Source: Christensenellaceae bacterium
Lineage (GTDB): Bacteria > Bacillota > Clostridia > Christensenellales > DTU072
Reading direction: 5' to 3'
Assembly (NCBI GenBank): GCA_031259085.1
Contig: JAIRMA010000021.1
Span: forward strand, 1 to 45,497
Length of the DNA: 45,497 bases
The notes beneath the pieces were generated by a model, which was not told where the DNA came from, did no database searches, and saw only the letters and a program-made list of their open reading frames with translations. A program made the position numbers and the translations under genes. This document shows, piece by piece, positions 9,567-18,899 of the stretch (position 1 is its first letter; every line of letters starts with the position of its first letter).

Positions 9567-10226
9567 TTAATTAACATAATATTCCCACTCAATTATAATA
9601 TGATCATGGCAGATTATATCTAGAGGCACAATATCAATACTTTTAGCCATTAGCCTAACACCATGTCTTTGCGAGTTATCATAACTTGTTTGCGATACAA
9701 AATTCAAATCCTGCCCTGTGTAATTGATCTTAATGATATGGGCTAGAGAAATATTTGTAGCCGATTCGATTTGTTTAGCTTTAGTTTTAGCATCATTTAC
9801 CGCTATTTGTATTAATTGTTCCTTAACTTTAGAGGAATCTTTTACTGAAAATTTAATATCATATTTTGGTGAAGTATCAGAATTTTGAATAGCATTTATT
9901 AATCTATTAAGAATAGTAATGTCGTAATCAAACTCTAACAAGAGGTCATGTGTGCAGTTAAATCCCACGAATTTTTCTATCCATTGATTATTTACATTTA
10001 CACGCTCATATTCTGTAGTCACTTTGAAATTAGTGGTTTTTAAAGTATCAGGAGTGAATCCTACTTTTTTGAGAGCATTTCTTAAACTATCTAAGTCGTT
10101 ATTAGATTTATCTATTGTTTTAGAATAATCAGTATTGACTGCTGATAGTTGAAGTCTTATTAAAATTAAGTCGGGGCGCACTGATAAGGAGGCCTCACCT
10201 TTTACAATTAATGTGAATTGGTTCAT
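9567..10226 (-). CDS. SIMPL-domain (DUF541) protein
   Basis: The 219-residue protein matches the SIMPL/DUF541 fold pattern: an N-terminal VKGEASLSVRPD strand (the usual form is GxGxxxxxPDxA), then NxxLDSLRNAL with VGFTPDTLKTTNF (typically GI-x-x-x-D-I-x-T), and a C-terminal half with NDAKTKAKQIESATN. Known SIMPL proteins lie in the periplasm, on the surface or in the cytosol, and their biochemical role is poorly defined. No signal peptide is visible here, so a cytosolic location is likely. GAGG lies 5 bases before the ATG. The gene follows ftsH on the same strand, but a strong hairpin-plus-U structure (10237-10277) lies immediately before its ribosome binding site. Expression therefore probably depends on read-through from ftsH or on a promoter I could not find. 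Confidence 0.8.
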   Translation of the reverse strand: MNQFTLIVKGEASLSVRPDLILIRLQLSAVNTDYSKTIDKSNNDLDSLRNALKKVGFTPDTLKTTNFKVTTEYERVNVNNQWIEKFVGFNCTHDLLLEFDYDITILNRLINAIQNSDTSPKYDIKFSVKDSSKVKEQLIQIAVNDAKTKAKQIESATNISLAHIIKINYTGQDLNFVSQTSYDNSQRHGVRLMAKSIDIVPLDIICHDHIIIEWEYYVN

Positions 10227-10236
10227 ATTAACCTCG

Positions 10237-10277
10237 AAAAAAAACCATGACGCTAGTAATTACTCAACTAGCGTCAT
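10237..10277 (-). terminator. Terminator/attenuator hairpin between ftsH and the SIMPL gene
   Basis: A perfect 11-base stem, ATGACGCTAGT (10247-10257) with ACTAGCGTCAT (10267-10277), has a 9-base loop. On the minus strand it is followed by GG and eight T (complement of 10237-10244). The SIMPL ribosome binding site and ATG start directly after the T-run, so the hairpin both ends ftsH mRNA and gates the downstream gene. Confidence 0.85.
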
Positions 10278-10337
10278 AGTAATTTTAAAAAAACACGAAA
10301 ATATTATTTAAAAGCTTGTTTAGAAAATCCCACATAA

Positions 10338-12650
10338 CTAATCTGTTTTATCATCAGTATCATTTTCAATCTGTGTATCAGTTTCCTTGCTTTCTTGATT
10401 TGAATTAGGCGTTGTAGGCTTATATCCTACAGGTCTATACAGATTGCTATCGCGAGTCTCAAATTCAGATGAATGTGTTATATTCATAGTATTATTTGTG
10501 GTTGAATTTGAACTCTCATCAGTTTTAGATAGAGGATTGTCATTTATAGACTTATTCGCATCTGAGTCCCCTGGATTTTTTCTGGACTCAGGAACTATTA
10601 CGCTATTCATCGTATAAAACTTAGGTTGTGAGATATTTAGATCACGGGATGCATTTTCTAGTTTCTTCATAGCTTCTTTTGCAGCCTGTGCTCTTGCTTG
10701 ATACGCTTGTTCTAATGCAATTCTGCGCTCTTCAGCTATACGATCTTGTTCAATTTTCTTGTCATTTATATATTTAGTGACCTCGTCGCAGGTTTTTCCG
10801 TCTAAGATCAATGCTAATTCGTCACCGTAAATGGTTTCTTGTTCGAACAAGAGTTTAACTGTGTTATGGAGAGCATTAATATTCTCTTTTAATATTGTTA
10901 GTGCTCTATTATAATTTATATCAATAATCTTCTTAATTTCAGTATCAATTATAGTTGCAATTGATTCGCTATGCACTGACTGTGTTTGATAATCACGGCC
11001 TATGAATACTTCCTGTTCGCCACCGAAGAAAATGTTAGGAAGCGAGTCGCTCATTCCATAATCTGTAACCATTCGCCTTGCTATATTAGTTGAGACTTTC
11101 AAGTCTTGAGCAGCGCCAGATGAAACATCTAAAATAACAATTTCTTCTGCAGCACGTCCGCCTAAAACCATTGCAATTTCATCGTTAAATTTGTTTTTAG
11201 TCTGATGTTGATCATCACTTTTAGATTTTGATAATGTATATCCTGCAGCTGGTCCACGAGGGACTATTGACACTTCCTGGATATCGTCACAATACTTGAG
11301 TTTATAACCAACAATTGCATGCCCGGCTTCATGATAGGCTGTAGTTCGCTTATCTTTCTCAGTTACTACTCTTGAACGTTTTTGTGGACCTAGTAATACT
11401 TTGTTTATGCCTTCTTTAATATCGCACATTAAAATAACAGTTCTGTCATCACGGGCAGCTAAGATTGCAGCTTCATTTAATAAGTTTTCGATGTCAGCGC
11501 CTGAAAAACCCGTAGTTATTCGTGCAAGTTGTTGAAAATCAATATCTGGGGCGATAGGTTTATTTCGGGTATGAACTTTAAATATACCCTCCCTGCCTTT
11601 GACATCCGGCATATTAACATAGATGTGCCGGTCAAATCTACCAGGTCTTAAGAGAGCAGGATCTAGGACGTCACTACGGTTTGTTGCTGCCATAATAACG
11701 ACGCCGTCATTTTCATCAAAGCCATCCATTTGTACAAGGAGCTGGTTTAGTGTTTGTTCGCGCTCATCATTTCCTCCACCGAGTCCAGCACCACGTTTTC
11801 TGCCTACTGCATCTATTTCGTCTATAAATACTATACAAGGCTGATTTCGTTTAGCTTGTGAAAACAAATGTCTAACGCGCGATGCGCCTACACCAACAAA
11901 CATTTCAACAAAATCAGAGCCACTTATAGAAAAGAACGGAACATCAGCTTCCCCTGCTACTGCTTTAGCAAAGAGTGTTTTCCCAGTTCCTGGGTTCCCA
12001 ACCAAAAGAACACCTTTTGGGATTCTGGCACCAACTTGTTTGAATTTTTTTGGTGATTTTAAGAACTCAACGACCTCTTTTAATTCTTCTTTTTCCTCAT
12101 CCGCTCCTGCTACATCATTAAATCTAACTTTTATATTGGAAGCTACTTTAGCATTTGTTTTTGCAAACGACAATGCTCCAGATGCTCCATTGCCTTTTCG
12201 CATTGCGACTATGAATAATACAGCCAGACCTAATATTAGTAAAAAAGTAAGAGCAGGAAACAAGTAGCTAAGGAAACTACCTGAGTCTGGATCATTAAGT
12301 GCGATATAAGGACGTTCCATAGTGGGATATAAAATTAATATTTCTTCTAACGTAACCGCTAAATTATCTCTGTATATAACAATAGATGATGCTGATTTAT
12401 ACTTACCAGCTTTAAATTCATCCATATGTTTAGAATCTTTAGAATATAAGACATTTACTTCATAACTACCAACAAAATATATACCGATTATACGATTTTC
12501 GTCTGATGCATCTCGTTTTACGCCTTCAATTAATTCACTATAGGAGATAGTTTCTGTGGTTGATCCACCTGGCAAAATAATCACTAAAAAAACCACAATA
12601 AGGACAATTACAGCAATTACCAAAAAAATTCGGGTGTTGTTTTTACTCAT
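10338..12650 (-). CDS. ftsH: ATP-dependent zinc metalloprotease FtsH
   Basis: This 770-residue protein is the hexameric membrane AAA+ protease that degrades membrane and short-lived cytosolic proteins. It has two transmembrane helices (about 8-27 and 128-149) flanking a small external domain, then an AAA+ module with Walker A GNPGTGKT (218-225; the family usually has GPPGTGKT), Walker B IVFIDE (273-278), the pore loop MFVG (250-253), and the second region of homology around 324-342. The zinc site HEAGH is at 440-444. After the protease domain there is an Ala/Glu/Arg-rich, probably coiled-coil stretch and a Ser/Asn/Thr-rich tail, making it longer than the usual 610-700 residues. The start ATG has GAGG 5 bases upstream. 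The gene is divergent from the SNF2-like ATPase gene and has its own promoter at 12781-12809. Confidence 0.97.
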   Translation of the reverse strand: MSKNNTRIFLVIAVIVLIVVFLVIILPGGSTTETISYSELIEGVKRDASDENRIIGIYFVGSYEVNVLYSKDSKHMDEFKAGKYKSASSIVIYRDNLAVTLEEILILYPTMERPYIALNDPDSGSFLSYLFPALTFLLILGLAVLFIVAMRKGNGASGALSFAKTNAKVASNIKVRFNDVAGADEEKEELKEVVEFLKSPKKFKQVGARIPKGVLLVGNPGTGKTLFAKAVAGEADVPFFSISGSDFVEMFVGVGASRVRHLFSQAKRNQPCIVFIDEIDAVGRKRGAGLGGGNDEREQTLNQLLVQMDGFDENDGVVIMAATNRSDVLDPALLRPGRFDRHIYVNMPDVKGREGIFKVHTRNKPIAPDIDFQQLARITTGFSGADIENLLNEAAILAARDDRTVILMCDIKEGINKVLLGPQKRSRVVTEKDKRTTAYHEAGHAIVGYKLKYCDDIQEVSIVPRGPAAGYTLSKSKSDDQHQTKNKFNDEIAMVLGGRAAEEIVILDVSSGAAQDLKVSTNIARRMVTDYGMSDSLPNIFFGGEQEVFIGRDYQTQSVHSESIATIIDTEIKKIIDINYNRALTILKENINALHNTVKLLFEQETIYGDELALILDGKTCDEVTKYINDKKIEQDRIAEERRIALEQAYQARAQAAKEAMKKLENASRDLNISQPKFYTMNSVIVPESRKNPGDSDANKSINDNPLSKTDESSNSTTNNTMNITHSSEFETRDSNLYRPVGYKPTTPNSNQESKETDTQIENDTDDKTD

Positions 12651-12780
12651 TCGAACCTCGATTTCTTCTTTTTGCGATATAAATACATATTTTCTGCAAA
12701 TTAGGTTGGATTATATCAATAAAAGATTAATAATAAATAAACTCTAATTTGATTCAAGATATAAATTAATCAATTTGAAA

Positions 12781-12809
12781 ATTATAGCATTTAAATCATT
12801 CTTTTGCAA
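12781..12809 (-). promoter_or_regulatory. ftsH promoter (TTGCAA -35, extended -10)
   Basis: On the minus strand, TTGCAA (complement of 12804-12809) and TATAAT (complement of 12781-12786) have a 17-base spacer ending in TGC, an extended -10. Predicted start near 12774. Confidence 0.75.
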
Positions 12810-13005
12810 TTATTTTAGTATAGATATTTTTCTACCAAATATTAAAGATGATACTGTTTGACTTCCCCTTAAAACAATGTAGAGGATATCTGTATAAACA
12901 CACAAATATTTCAATTTCAAATTTTCATATAATATAAATACCAAAGAAACGAGTTACCAATCAAGTCAAGATATATCTATAATATTCAATAAAGAGATTT
13001 AATTT

Positions 13006-13033
13006 TTGACATTTTCACTATAAATGCTATAAT
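13006..13033 (+). promoter_or_regulatory. Promoter of the SNF2-like ATPase gene
   Basis: TTGACA (13006-13011) and TATAAT (13028-13033) are separated by 16 bases, with TGC just before the -10 (extended -10). Predicted start is near 13040, leaving a leader of about 120 bases. Confidence 0.75.
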
Positions 13034-13160
13034 AAAATGATATTTAAACCTAAATATCAACACTAATTTTTTAAGTTAAGTAATTACTCTGATTCAAAAA
13101 TATAAACACGAGTAGATCCTTAATAAAAATGTTTAAAATATAAAAAGGAAAAGCAATTTA

Positions 13161-16100
13161 ATGTCGTTAAAGTCAAGAATAGATACTATAAAAAAAGAAG
13201 GACAAGGCGGGAGTGATGACGTTTTCAAAGAGAGAATTGAATTTCAACCTGGCGCGCATATTATTGTGCGGGGTGCAGAATGGATAGTCAAAGAAATTAG
13301 GATAACCGAGTCAAAAAGGACAATTATAAAGTGCATTGGAGTCTCTGAGATAGTCAAGCATAAAAACCTTATGTTTTTTACAGATATTGACGAGATGGAA
13401 ATTTTGAATCCAGGGGAAGTTGAATTTGTAATTGACAAGTCTCCTAATTTTACAGACACAAAATTATATCTAGAGAGCTACTTTAGACAGCAAATACCTA
13501 CTGACAAAGATATACATATAGGGAACAGGGCATTAATTGATGAACATGCATATCAATTAATTCCAACGAGTATTGCACTTAAAAATCCTCTTCAAAGGTT
13601 ATTTATTGCAGACGAAGATGGGTTAGGCAAGACAATAGAGGCTGGGATTCTCTTATCCGAGTTAATGATTAGAGGTCGTGCTCAGCGCATTTTAGTTGTG
13701 ACGACACATTCGAATATTAAGCAATTACAAAAAGATTATTGGAATAGATTTACGATTCCGTTTGTATGCATGGATCAGGAGTACACATCTAACCTTAAAA
13801 ACAAGATATCAGAAGAGTCTAATCCATATTATTATTATGATAAAATAATAATTTCATATGATACTATGAATAATGACACTAATTTTAAGAAATTTATAGA
13901 CCATACGTGGTGGGATGTGATTATTCTTGATGAGGCACATAACATCTCTTACTTAAAATCACAACAAAACCAATCAGTTAAAATGGAGGTTAGTAATGAG
14001 GAAACCGAAAATGATGTTCATTACTTGATAGAATCTATTTATAGTGATTTACCTGAAAAAATGGCCCATCGTTGTGAATCCCTAATATTGCTGACTGAAA
14101 TGCCTGTTGTCGGGGGCCCTGAGCTATTCTCGACCTTCTTAAACATGTTATACCCAGCAATTATACCTAATGATCAGGATCCATATGGTTATCTAATAAT
14201 GGATGATATAATTATACAAAGAACAAAAATTAGCTTCAATTATGAATTAACAAAAGAGCAAATTAATATATTTAAACGTGAATACAAACACGAATCATAT
14301 ATAGCAAACAGTGAAGAAGAGGTAGCATTTAACTGTTTAAATGCCTTAGAGCTCGAAATTGACGCACAGTCTAAAAAACCAAACACCACTAGAAAATTTC
14401 TTTTATTCAAAACAATATTAAAAAAAGCTCTGTTTTCAAGTCCTGTTGCATGTATAAAGACCATAGAAAATAAACTGATAGAAATTGACAAGACACGTGA
14501 ACCAAAATTTGATAATGATATTGTAAAATTAAATAAATTAAAGGTTACACTAAAAAAGATCGACAAGTCTAAGTTTTCAAAATACCAACAGTTGTTAAAA
14601 TTATTAAATAACAAGAAATATGGTTGGTCTATAAAATCAGCTGAAGATAGGATTGTAATATTTACAGACAATGTTTTCACAAAGAAATATTTAGTTGATA
14701 ATTTAAAGACAGATCTCAAAATTGATGATAAAGTAATAAAAGACATCGATAGCAGCATGAGAGATGTTGAGCTTAATAATGTAATAGATGAGTTTAATCG
14801 ATTAAATTCACCTGTGAGAATATTGGTAATCTCAGACATCGCATCAAGACCGTTATGTCTTCATTATTATTGTCATCGAATAATTAATTTTGATAGAGCA
14901 TGGTCTCACACAGCTTCTACCATGAGACAAAATGCTGTGGAGAGGCACGGTCAGACAAAATTAGTAGATATTAGAGATTTTATAGTTAATACTGAATTAG
15001 CTACAGCAGATTCTAATATGGAAGAAATGAATAGTTTTAGTTCTCACCTACTCTTAACAGAAGATGTGAGGGATTTAACTACTATTGAAAGTCAAGAATT
15101 TGCCACTGGATTAAATATAGAAAATAAATTTATAAGAGCTACATTCGATGAATCCTATGAAGTACCAAATGATATTGTTGATATATTAAGTAAAGTTATG
15201 TATGGCAAGAATTGTAATTACAAAAATGCGTCAATTAACAATAAGGTAAACATAAATTTATTGTCTGATCTAGAGTATGTAAAATTGGGACTATCAAAAA
15301 TAAATCAACTTATTAACTCTAGTCAAAATATTGATAATGTGTACACAAATGATCAAAGCAACAATTTGGTTATAAACGATAAAAATGATGGTGTAATAGA
15401 AATTGAGATGCCTGACAAATTTAGAAAATTGATAGATAAGTATCTACCATCTGAATTTCAACCGCCTTTAGAAGAAAACCTAGTTCTTATAAAAGACAGA
15501 GATTCAATGAGGGCAGTGATAGACGAAAATGATAAAAAGCAGGTCTTATCAGCTGCATTACTAAAAAAGCAGTATCTTTGGCCAATGCATCCAGTAATGC
15601 TATGGTTAAATGACAAAATGAATTGTTTGTTTTCAGATAATAAAGCCGCGTTAGTGTTAATTAGAAAAGGGCTTAAAAAAGGGGAGTTTATCTTTATTAT
15701 AGAAGGGCATGTAACTAATAAAAGGGCTAACCTGGTTATAAACGAAGTATTTGGTTTATTGTATAACGAGACGACTTTTATAAAACATTTAAAGATAAAT
15801 GAGATATTTGACATGATGGGACTAGATAAGCAAGATGTAATAAACGAATTCACACCTACTCTAAAGTATACAATCCCAACCGATTCCTGTGTAAATTCAG
15901 TAATCAAAGTGTCTAGGGATTACATGTTTGAACAAATTCTTGAATATAAAAAGAAGACAGAAGATATTATTAAAACTAATGTAAGAAATCTTGACAGATT
16001 AAAGGAATATATTGATTCCAAATTTAGCATTGATAATGAGTATGAAGGAATACCACATATATCGATAAGCCATAAGAAAAATATAGAAACATTGTACAAA

Positions 16101-16199
16101 GTGCTATATGAATGGGTCGAGAGTGCATTGTCGATTTCAAATAATCCAAATGTAAAAATTTTAGCTTGTATTGGCTTTACTGATAATGCAAATAGCTAA
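13161..16199 (+). CDS. Large SNF2-family (RapA/DrmD-like) ATPase with altered motifs III and VI
   Basis: The 1012-residue protein begins with a small domain (about 28-90, PGAHIIVRGAEW) typical of RapA/DrmD-like SNF2 proteins. The first helicase lobe has Walker A DEDGLGKTIEAG (151-162) and the DEAH box ILDEAH (255-260). Motif III, usually L-TAT-P, is LTEMP (311-315). The second lobe keeps a recognisable motif V (SDIAS, 558-562, then YCHRIINFDRAWS), but motif VI, usually QRIGR-x-DR-x-GQ, reads RQNAVERHGQ (589-598), so the arginine-finger region is changed. The C-terminal third (about 620-1012) has no domain I recognise. Relatives remodel RNA polymerase-nucleic acid complexes (RapA) or act in DISARM defence (DrmD). 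None of the other DISARM genes is nearby, so a housekeeping or specialised role is as likely. Start ATG, AAGGAA about 10 bases upstream. Confidence 0.8.
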   Translation: MSLKSRIDTIKKEGQGGSDDVFKERIEFQPGAHIIVRGAEWIVKEIRITESKRTIIKCIGVSEIVKHKNLMFFTDIDEMEILNPGEVEFVIDKSPNFTDTKLYLESYFRQQIPTDKDIHIGNRALIDEHAYQLIPTSIALKNPLQRLFIADEDGLGKTIEAGILLSELMIRGRAQRILVVTTHSNIKQLQKDYWNRFTIPFVCMDQEYTSNLKNKISEESNPYYYYDKIIISYDTMNNDTNFKKFIDHTWWDVIILDEAHNISYLKSQQNQSVKMEVSNEETENDVHYLIESIYSDLPEKMAHRCESLILLTEMPVVGGPELFSTFLNMLYPAIIPNDQDPYGYLIMDDIIIQRTKISFNYELTKEQINIFKREYKHESYIANSEEEVAFNCLNALELEIDAQSKKPNTTRKFLLFKTILKKALFSSPVACIKTIENKLIEIDKTREPKFDNDIVKLNKLKVTLKKIDKSKFSKYQQLLKLLNNKKYGWSIKSAEDRIVIFTDNVFTKKYLVDNLKTDLKIDDKVIKDIDSSMRDVELNNVIDEFNRLNSPVRILVISDIASRPLCLHYYCHRIINFDRAWSHTASTMRQNAVERHGQTKLVDIRDFIVNTELATADSNMEEMNSFSSHLLLTEDVRDLTTIESQEFATGLNIENKFIRATFDESYEVPNDIVDILSKVMYGKNCNYKNASINNKVNINLLSDLEYVKLGLSKINQLINSSQNIDNVYTNDQSNNLVINDKNDGVIEIEMPDKFRKLIDKYLPSEFQPPLEENLVLIKDRDSMRAVIDENDKKQVLSAALLKKQYLWPMHPVMLWLNDKMNCLFSDNKAALVLIRKGLKKGEFIFIIEGHVTNKRANLVINEVFGLLYNETTFIKHLKINEIFDMMGLDKQDVINEFTPTLKYTIPTDSCVNSVIKVSRDYMFEQILEYKKKTEDIIKTNVRNLDRLKEYIDSKFSIDNEYEGIPHISISHKKNIETLYKVLYEWVESALSISNNPNVKILACIGFTDNANS

Positions 16200-16238
16200 T
16201 TCAAATATTACAAGATACTTAAAAAAAGGGTTTTGTAT

Positions 16239-16274
16239 ATTTATCTAAAACCATCAATGGATTTTTAGATAAAT
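16239..16274. other. Long hairpin 40 bases after the SNF2-like gene
   Basis: A perfect 12-base stem, ATTTATCTAAAA (16239-16250) with TTTTAGATAAAT (16263-16274), encloses a loop that itself contains CCAT-CA-ATGG. No T-run follows on the plus strand, so it may be an RNA-stabilising 3' structure and not a classical terminator. Confidence 0.5.
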
Positions 16275-16414
16275 GACATAGGTCAGTGCATAATAATTTT
16301 TAAAGGGTTTATCGCTTTAACTTAAAATGATAACCAGAAAAATACGCGCTAGAAGTTATAATTAACCTAAAATATATAGAATATTAAATTTATATTAATA
16401 TAGTTTTAATATGA

Positions 16415-16432
16415 ACAAATTTGTGATATAAT
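16415..16432 (+). promoter_or_regulatory. Possible extended -10 promoter of TF1
   Basis: TGA-TATAAT (16424-16432) is an extended -10. No good -35 lies 16-18 bases upstream. The 10-bp palindrome ACAAATTTGT abuts it at 16415-16424. Predicted leader is about 200 bases. Confidence 0.4.
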
Positions 16433-16636
16433 AAATCGTTTATTAATGTGATAACTAAAATTTTAGATTTTGTTATACATTTATAAATCATCAGATTTAC
16501 TAAATGTACCAAAACCTCCATTACCACATTTGGCGTTATATTTAAACCTCAAAGCGGACTATTTTCATTGAAATACGATTTATCAAGTCATATTCAACGT
16601 GCCAGTCTCTACTATATATTTTAAGGATTTATTAAC

Positions 16637-18607
16637 ATGAAATATCAAATCATGACATCAAGAGATGATTATAGTATTGTGATAAAACTAACTTGTGATG
16701 GGGATGAATTGAATTACTATTACCATATCTTCGCTGACGAGTATAAAGATAAAATTGATGTACCAGGATACGAAAAAGGTAAATGTCCGTTTGGGCTAAT
16801 GGTGAAATACTTACAAAATGATGATATTTCATTAGATATGCTTGAAAATATTTTAATTGACACTAAAGATATTTTACATGAGTCACTAAACGAAACTGCT
16901 AAAGAATTTGACCTGGGGAGGTTTAAATTTGGATTCATTGATCCCAATTTTCACTATTGGTTTAAAAATGCGAAGGTAATCAAGGATTCGGTAAAATCGA
17001 AGTTGTTTGTATTTTATATAGATTATTATCCGAGTATTGAATTCACACCAGATGTTATGGACGCAGTTATTTCAAGTTTTTTACGTCCGTTTTATTATTA
17101 TGATTATGCTAAAGAGAAAAATACTTTCTCATTTGTAAACCACCTTTTTTTTCTTAAATCATCGTTTGTAGATGTTGGTAAACCTCTAGATGAAGATACT
17201 CTGTTTAAGTTTCTATATGAAGTAAGAATTGTAGACGGCCCATATTTAGTTAACGGAAATAAGGATGTATTTAATTGCAGAATAGCTAAAAAAAGAGATA
17301 TCCCAAAACGATTCAAACTATATTTTGATGACATCAAAGTTGGCGATTGTGTGGATATTCCATATAAACTTAAAAAAGGCGAAGAGTCACTCGAGTTTTT
17401 TGGGTATAAATTCGATAAAACAGAACGATTTGATACTGAAATACAACTGTTAATTCGGATATACATTTATGGTGAAATTTGTGATTCATCGGATTTAGAT
17501 ACTGAAATAATGCCATTAGCACAAGTGGCAGACAAGTATGATTCATATAACAAGGCTGGATATTTAAATTCAAGATATAGAATTTGGAACGCCAATTTCC
17601 ATGAGTGGGACAATGTTCTTGAGCTTTTTCCAGATCTTAAAGCCCAAGCAAATTTACGTAGGTCAATGTGGCATTACGATAATATTGATGCTCTAATTCA
17701 TGAAGAGAGGGCGTATAATGCAAATTTAAGAAATTTTTTAGGAGATGACTATTATCTTGTTCGAGAAAAATTCGGAGTGAAGGCTGATCGATCCAGAATT
17801 ATGGGATATTTAATATTTGAAAAAATAAAATGTAAAATAACATACACACAAATCATAATTGAATTATTAATTGCGTGGGTCTTAGCATATATAGACGATG
17901 CATTAAATGAAACACCAAATTTATTTGATGACATATCCATATATGAAAATGTTGAGGACATTTTAAGATGTTTAGAACGTGAATTTAAATACCAGGCATA
18001 TAATATTGATAACTTTGCAGTTTTTAATGATATTGTAGATCTTAAATATGAGTATAGTATTATGGCCCCATATTTTGAAATGGGCAGTGAATTTCTGATA
18101 GATCCTGAGGATGAGGAATCTCGAAGCCAAAGGCTTGATTTAAGAGGATTGTTCGATGAAGTCAAGTTGGAGGAATCTAAGAATGATAGACGGACTCTAG
18201 AAGAAATACTGGAGACGGAAGATGCGTCTCCAGCTGCTATGAGAGATATGATATTAGTTCTTGATGAATTTGTAAAATCTAATTTAGAAGCTTTTGATGC
18301 TCATGTGGATTATAATCATTTTGAACCGTTATTAGACCCTGAATTTACATCGAAACCAATAGAATTGATTGAAGACGATGGTTATGTAGATTTGTATGAT
18401 ATTATTCCGAAACGAAAATTAATTGAATTAATGGATGATAAAAAATCTAATTTAAGTTTTGCTTTAAAGAAAATTAATAATTTAACAAACGAAAGTAGCA
18501 CCTTTGCAGATCTTGTATATCATGATTATCATATGGTGCGAAAGCATGCTTTTACAGCGATGATTAGATCATTTCTTCTAAAAAATGTAAATGATTATTT
18601 GAAGTAG
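16637..18607 (+). CDS. Trigger-factor-like protein 1 (divergent, extended)
   Basis: The 656-residue protein resembles trigger factor, the ribosome-bound folding chaperone, but is much longer than the usual 430-450 residues. The N-terminal domain (1 to about 136) starts MKYQIMTSRDDYSIVIKL, as in the two paralogues downstream. It carries GYEKGKCP at 44-51 in place of the ribosome-docking signature GFR-x-GK-x-P, so the key Arg is lost while Gly, Lys-Gly-Lys and Pro positions remain. YYPSIEF (about 130) corresponds to the linker PEVEL. The middle part (about 180-290) is a barely recognisable PPIase-like region (KVGD near 234). The rest is helical, with an acidic insertion around 490-535, and ends in AMIRSFLLK (641-649), a motif shared with TF3. 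AAGGA precedes the ATG by about 10 bases. It is likely a specialised chaperone or adaptor. Confidence 0.65.
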   Translation: MKYQIMTSRDDYSIVIKLTCDGDELNYYYHIFADEYKDKIDVPGYEKGKCPFGLMVKYLQNDDISLDMLENILIDTKDILHESLNETAKEFDLGRFKFGFIDPNFHYWFKNAKVIKDSVKSKLFVFYIDYYPSIEFTPDVMDAVISSFLRPFYYYDYAKEKNTFSFVNHLFFLKSSFVDVGKPLDEDTLFKFLYEVRIVDGPYLVNGNKDVFNCRIAKKRDIPKRFKLYFDDIKVGDCVDIPYKLKKGEESLEFFGYKFDKTERFDTEIQLLIRIYIYGEICDSSDLDTEIMPLAQVADKYDSYNKAGYLNSRYRIWNANFHEWDNVLELFPDLKAQANLRRSMWHYDNIDALIHEERAYNANLRNFLGDDYYLVREKFGVKADRSRIMGYLIFEKIKCKITYTQIIIELLIAWVLAYIDDALNETPNLFDDISIYENVEDILRCLEREFKYQAYNIDNFAVFNDIVDLKYEYSIMAPYFEMGSEFLIDPEDEESRSQRLDLRGLFDEVKLEESKNDRRTLEEILETEDASPAAMRDMILVLDEFVKSNLEAFDAHVDYNHFEPLLDPEFTSKPIELIEDDGYVDLYDIIPKRKLIELMDDKKSNLSFALKKINNLTNESSTFADLVYHDYHMVRKHAFTAMIRSFLLKNVNDYLK

Positions 18608-18803
18608 CCAAAATTTGAACACACTAATGTTAATTATATTGTTTATACAACTTATGAGTTAGCGAATTTACAAGAATTTAAATAGTGACCTTTAGTTACA
18701 TGACTAAACACATCAAAAATGTGCTATTATTTAGCTAAACTAATTTGATATAAAACCGATACTAAAATTAGCATATTTGATGTAATTTTTTTATATAATT
18801 TAT

Positions 18804-18832
18804 TTGCAAAATAATTAGACATAAGGTAAAAT
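18804..18832 (+). promoter_or_regulatory. Promoter of the TF2-clpP1-clpX1 operon (TTGCAA -35)
   Basis: TTGCAA (18804-18809) and TAAAAT (18827-18832) have a 17-base spacer. The -35 is embedded in the palindrome TTTGCAAA within TTATTTGCAAAATAA. Predicted leader is about 60 bases. Confidence 0.65.
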
Positions 18833-18899
18833 ATAAAAGGCTGATAAGATTTAATTATGTTATTTTTATCATATTGCAAATAAAACTAGGATGTTAAGG

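Larger units (their letters stand above)
12651..13160. other. Divergent intergenic region between ftsH and the SNF2-like gene
   Basis: These 510 AT-rich bases hold two good outward promoters, one for ftsH (12781-12809) and one for the SNF2-like gene (13006-13033), each giving a leader of about 120 bases. I see no gene, and no CIRCE or CtsR-type operator. Confidence 0.6.
16200..16636. other. Intergenic region upstream of the first trigger-factor-like gene
   Basis: Within 437 AT-rich bases there is a long hairpin at 16239-16274 just after the SNF2-like gene, and an extended -10 element (16424-16432) preceded by the palindrome ACAAATTTGT (16415-16424). I see no gene. Confidence 0.5.

Noticed and set aside
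13161-16199. DISARM-type defence island around the DrmD-like ATPase
   Set aside because: None of the other DISARM genes (methyltransferase, PLD protein, DUF1998, DrmA-like helicase) is present; neighbours are ftsH and trigger-factor/clp genes.
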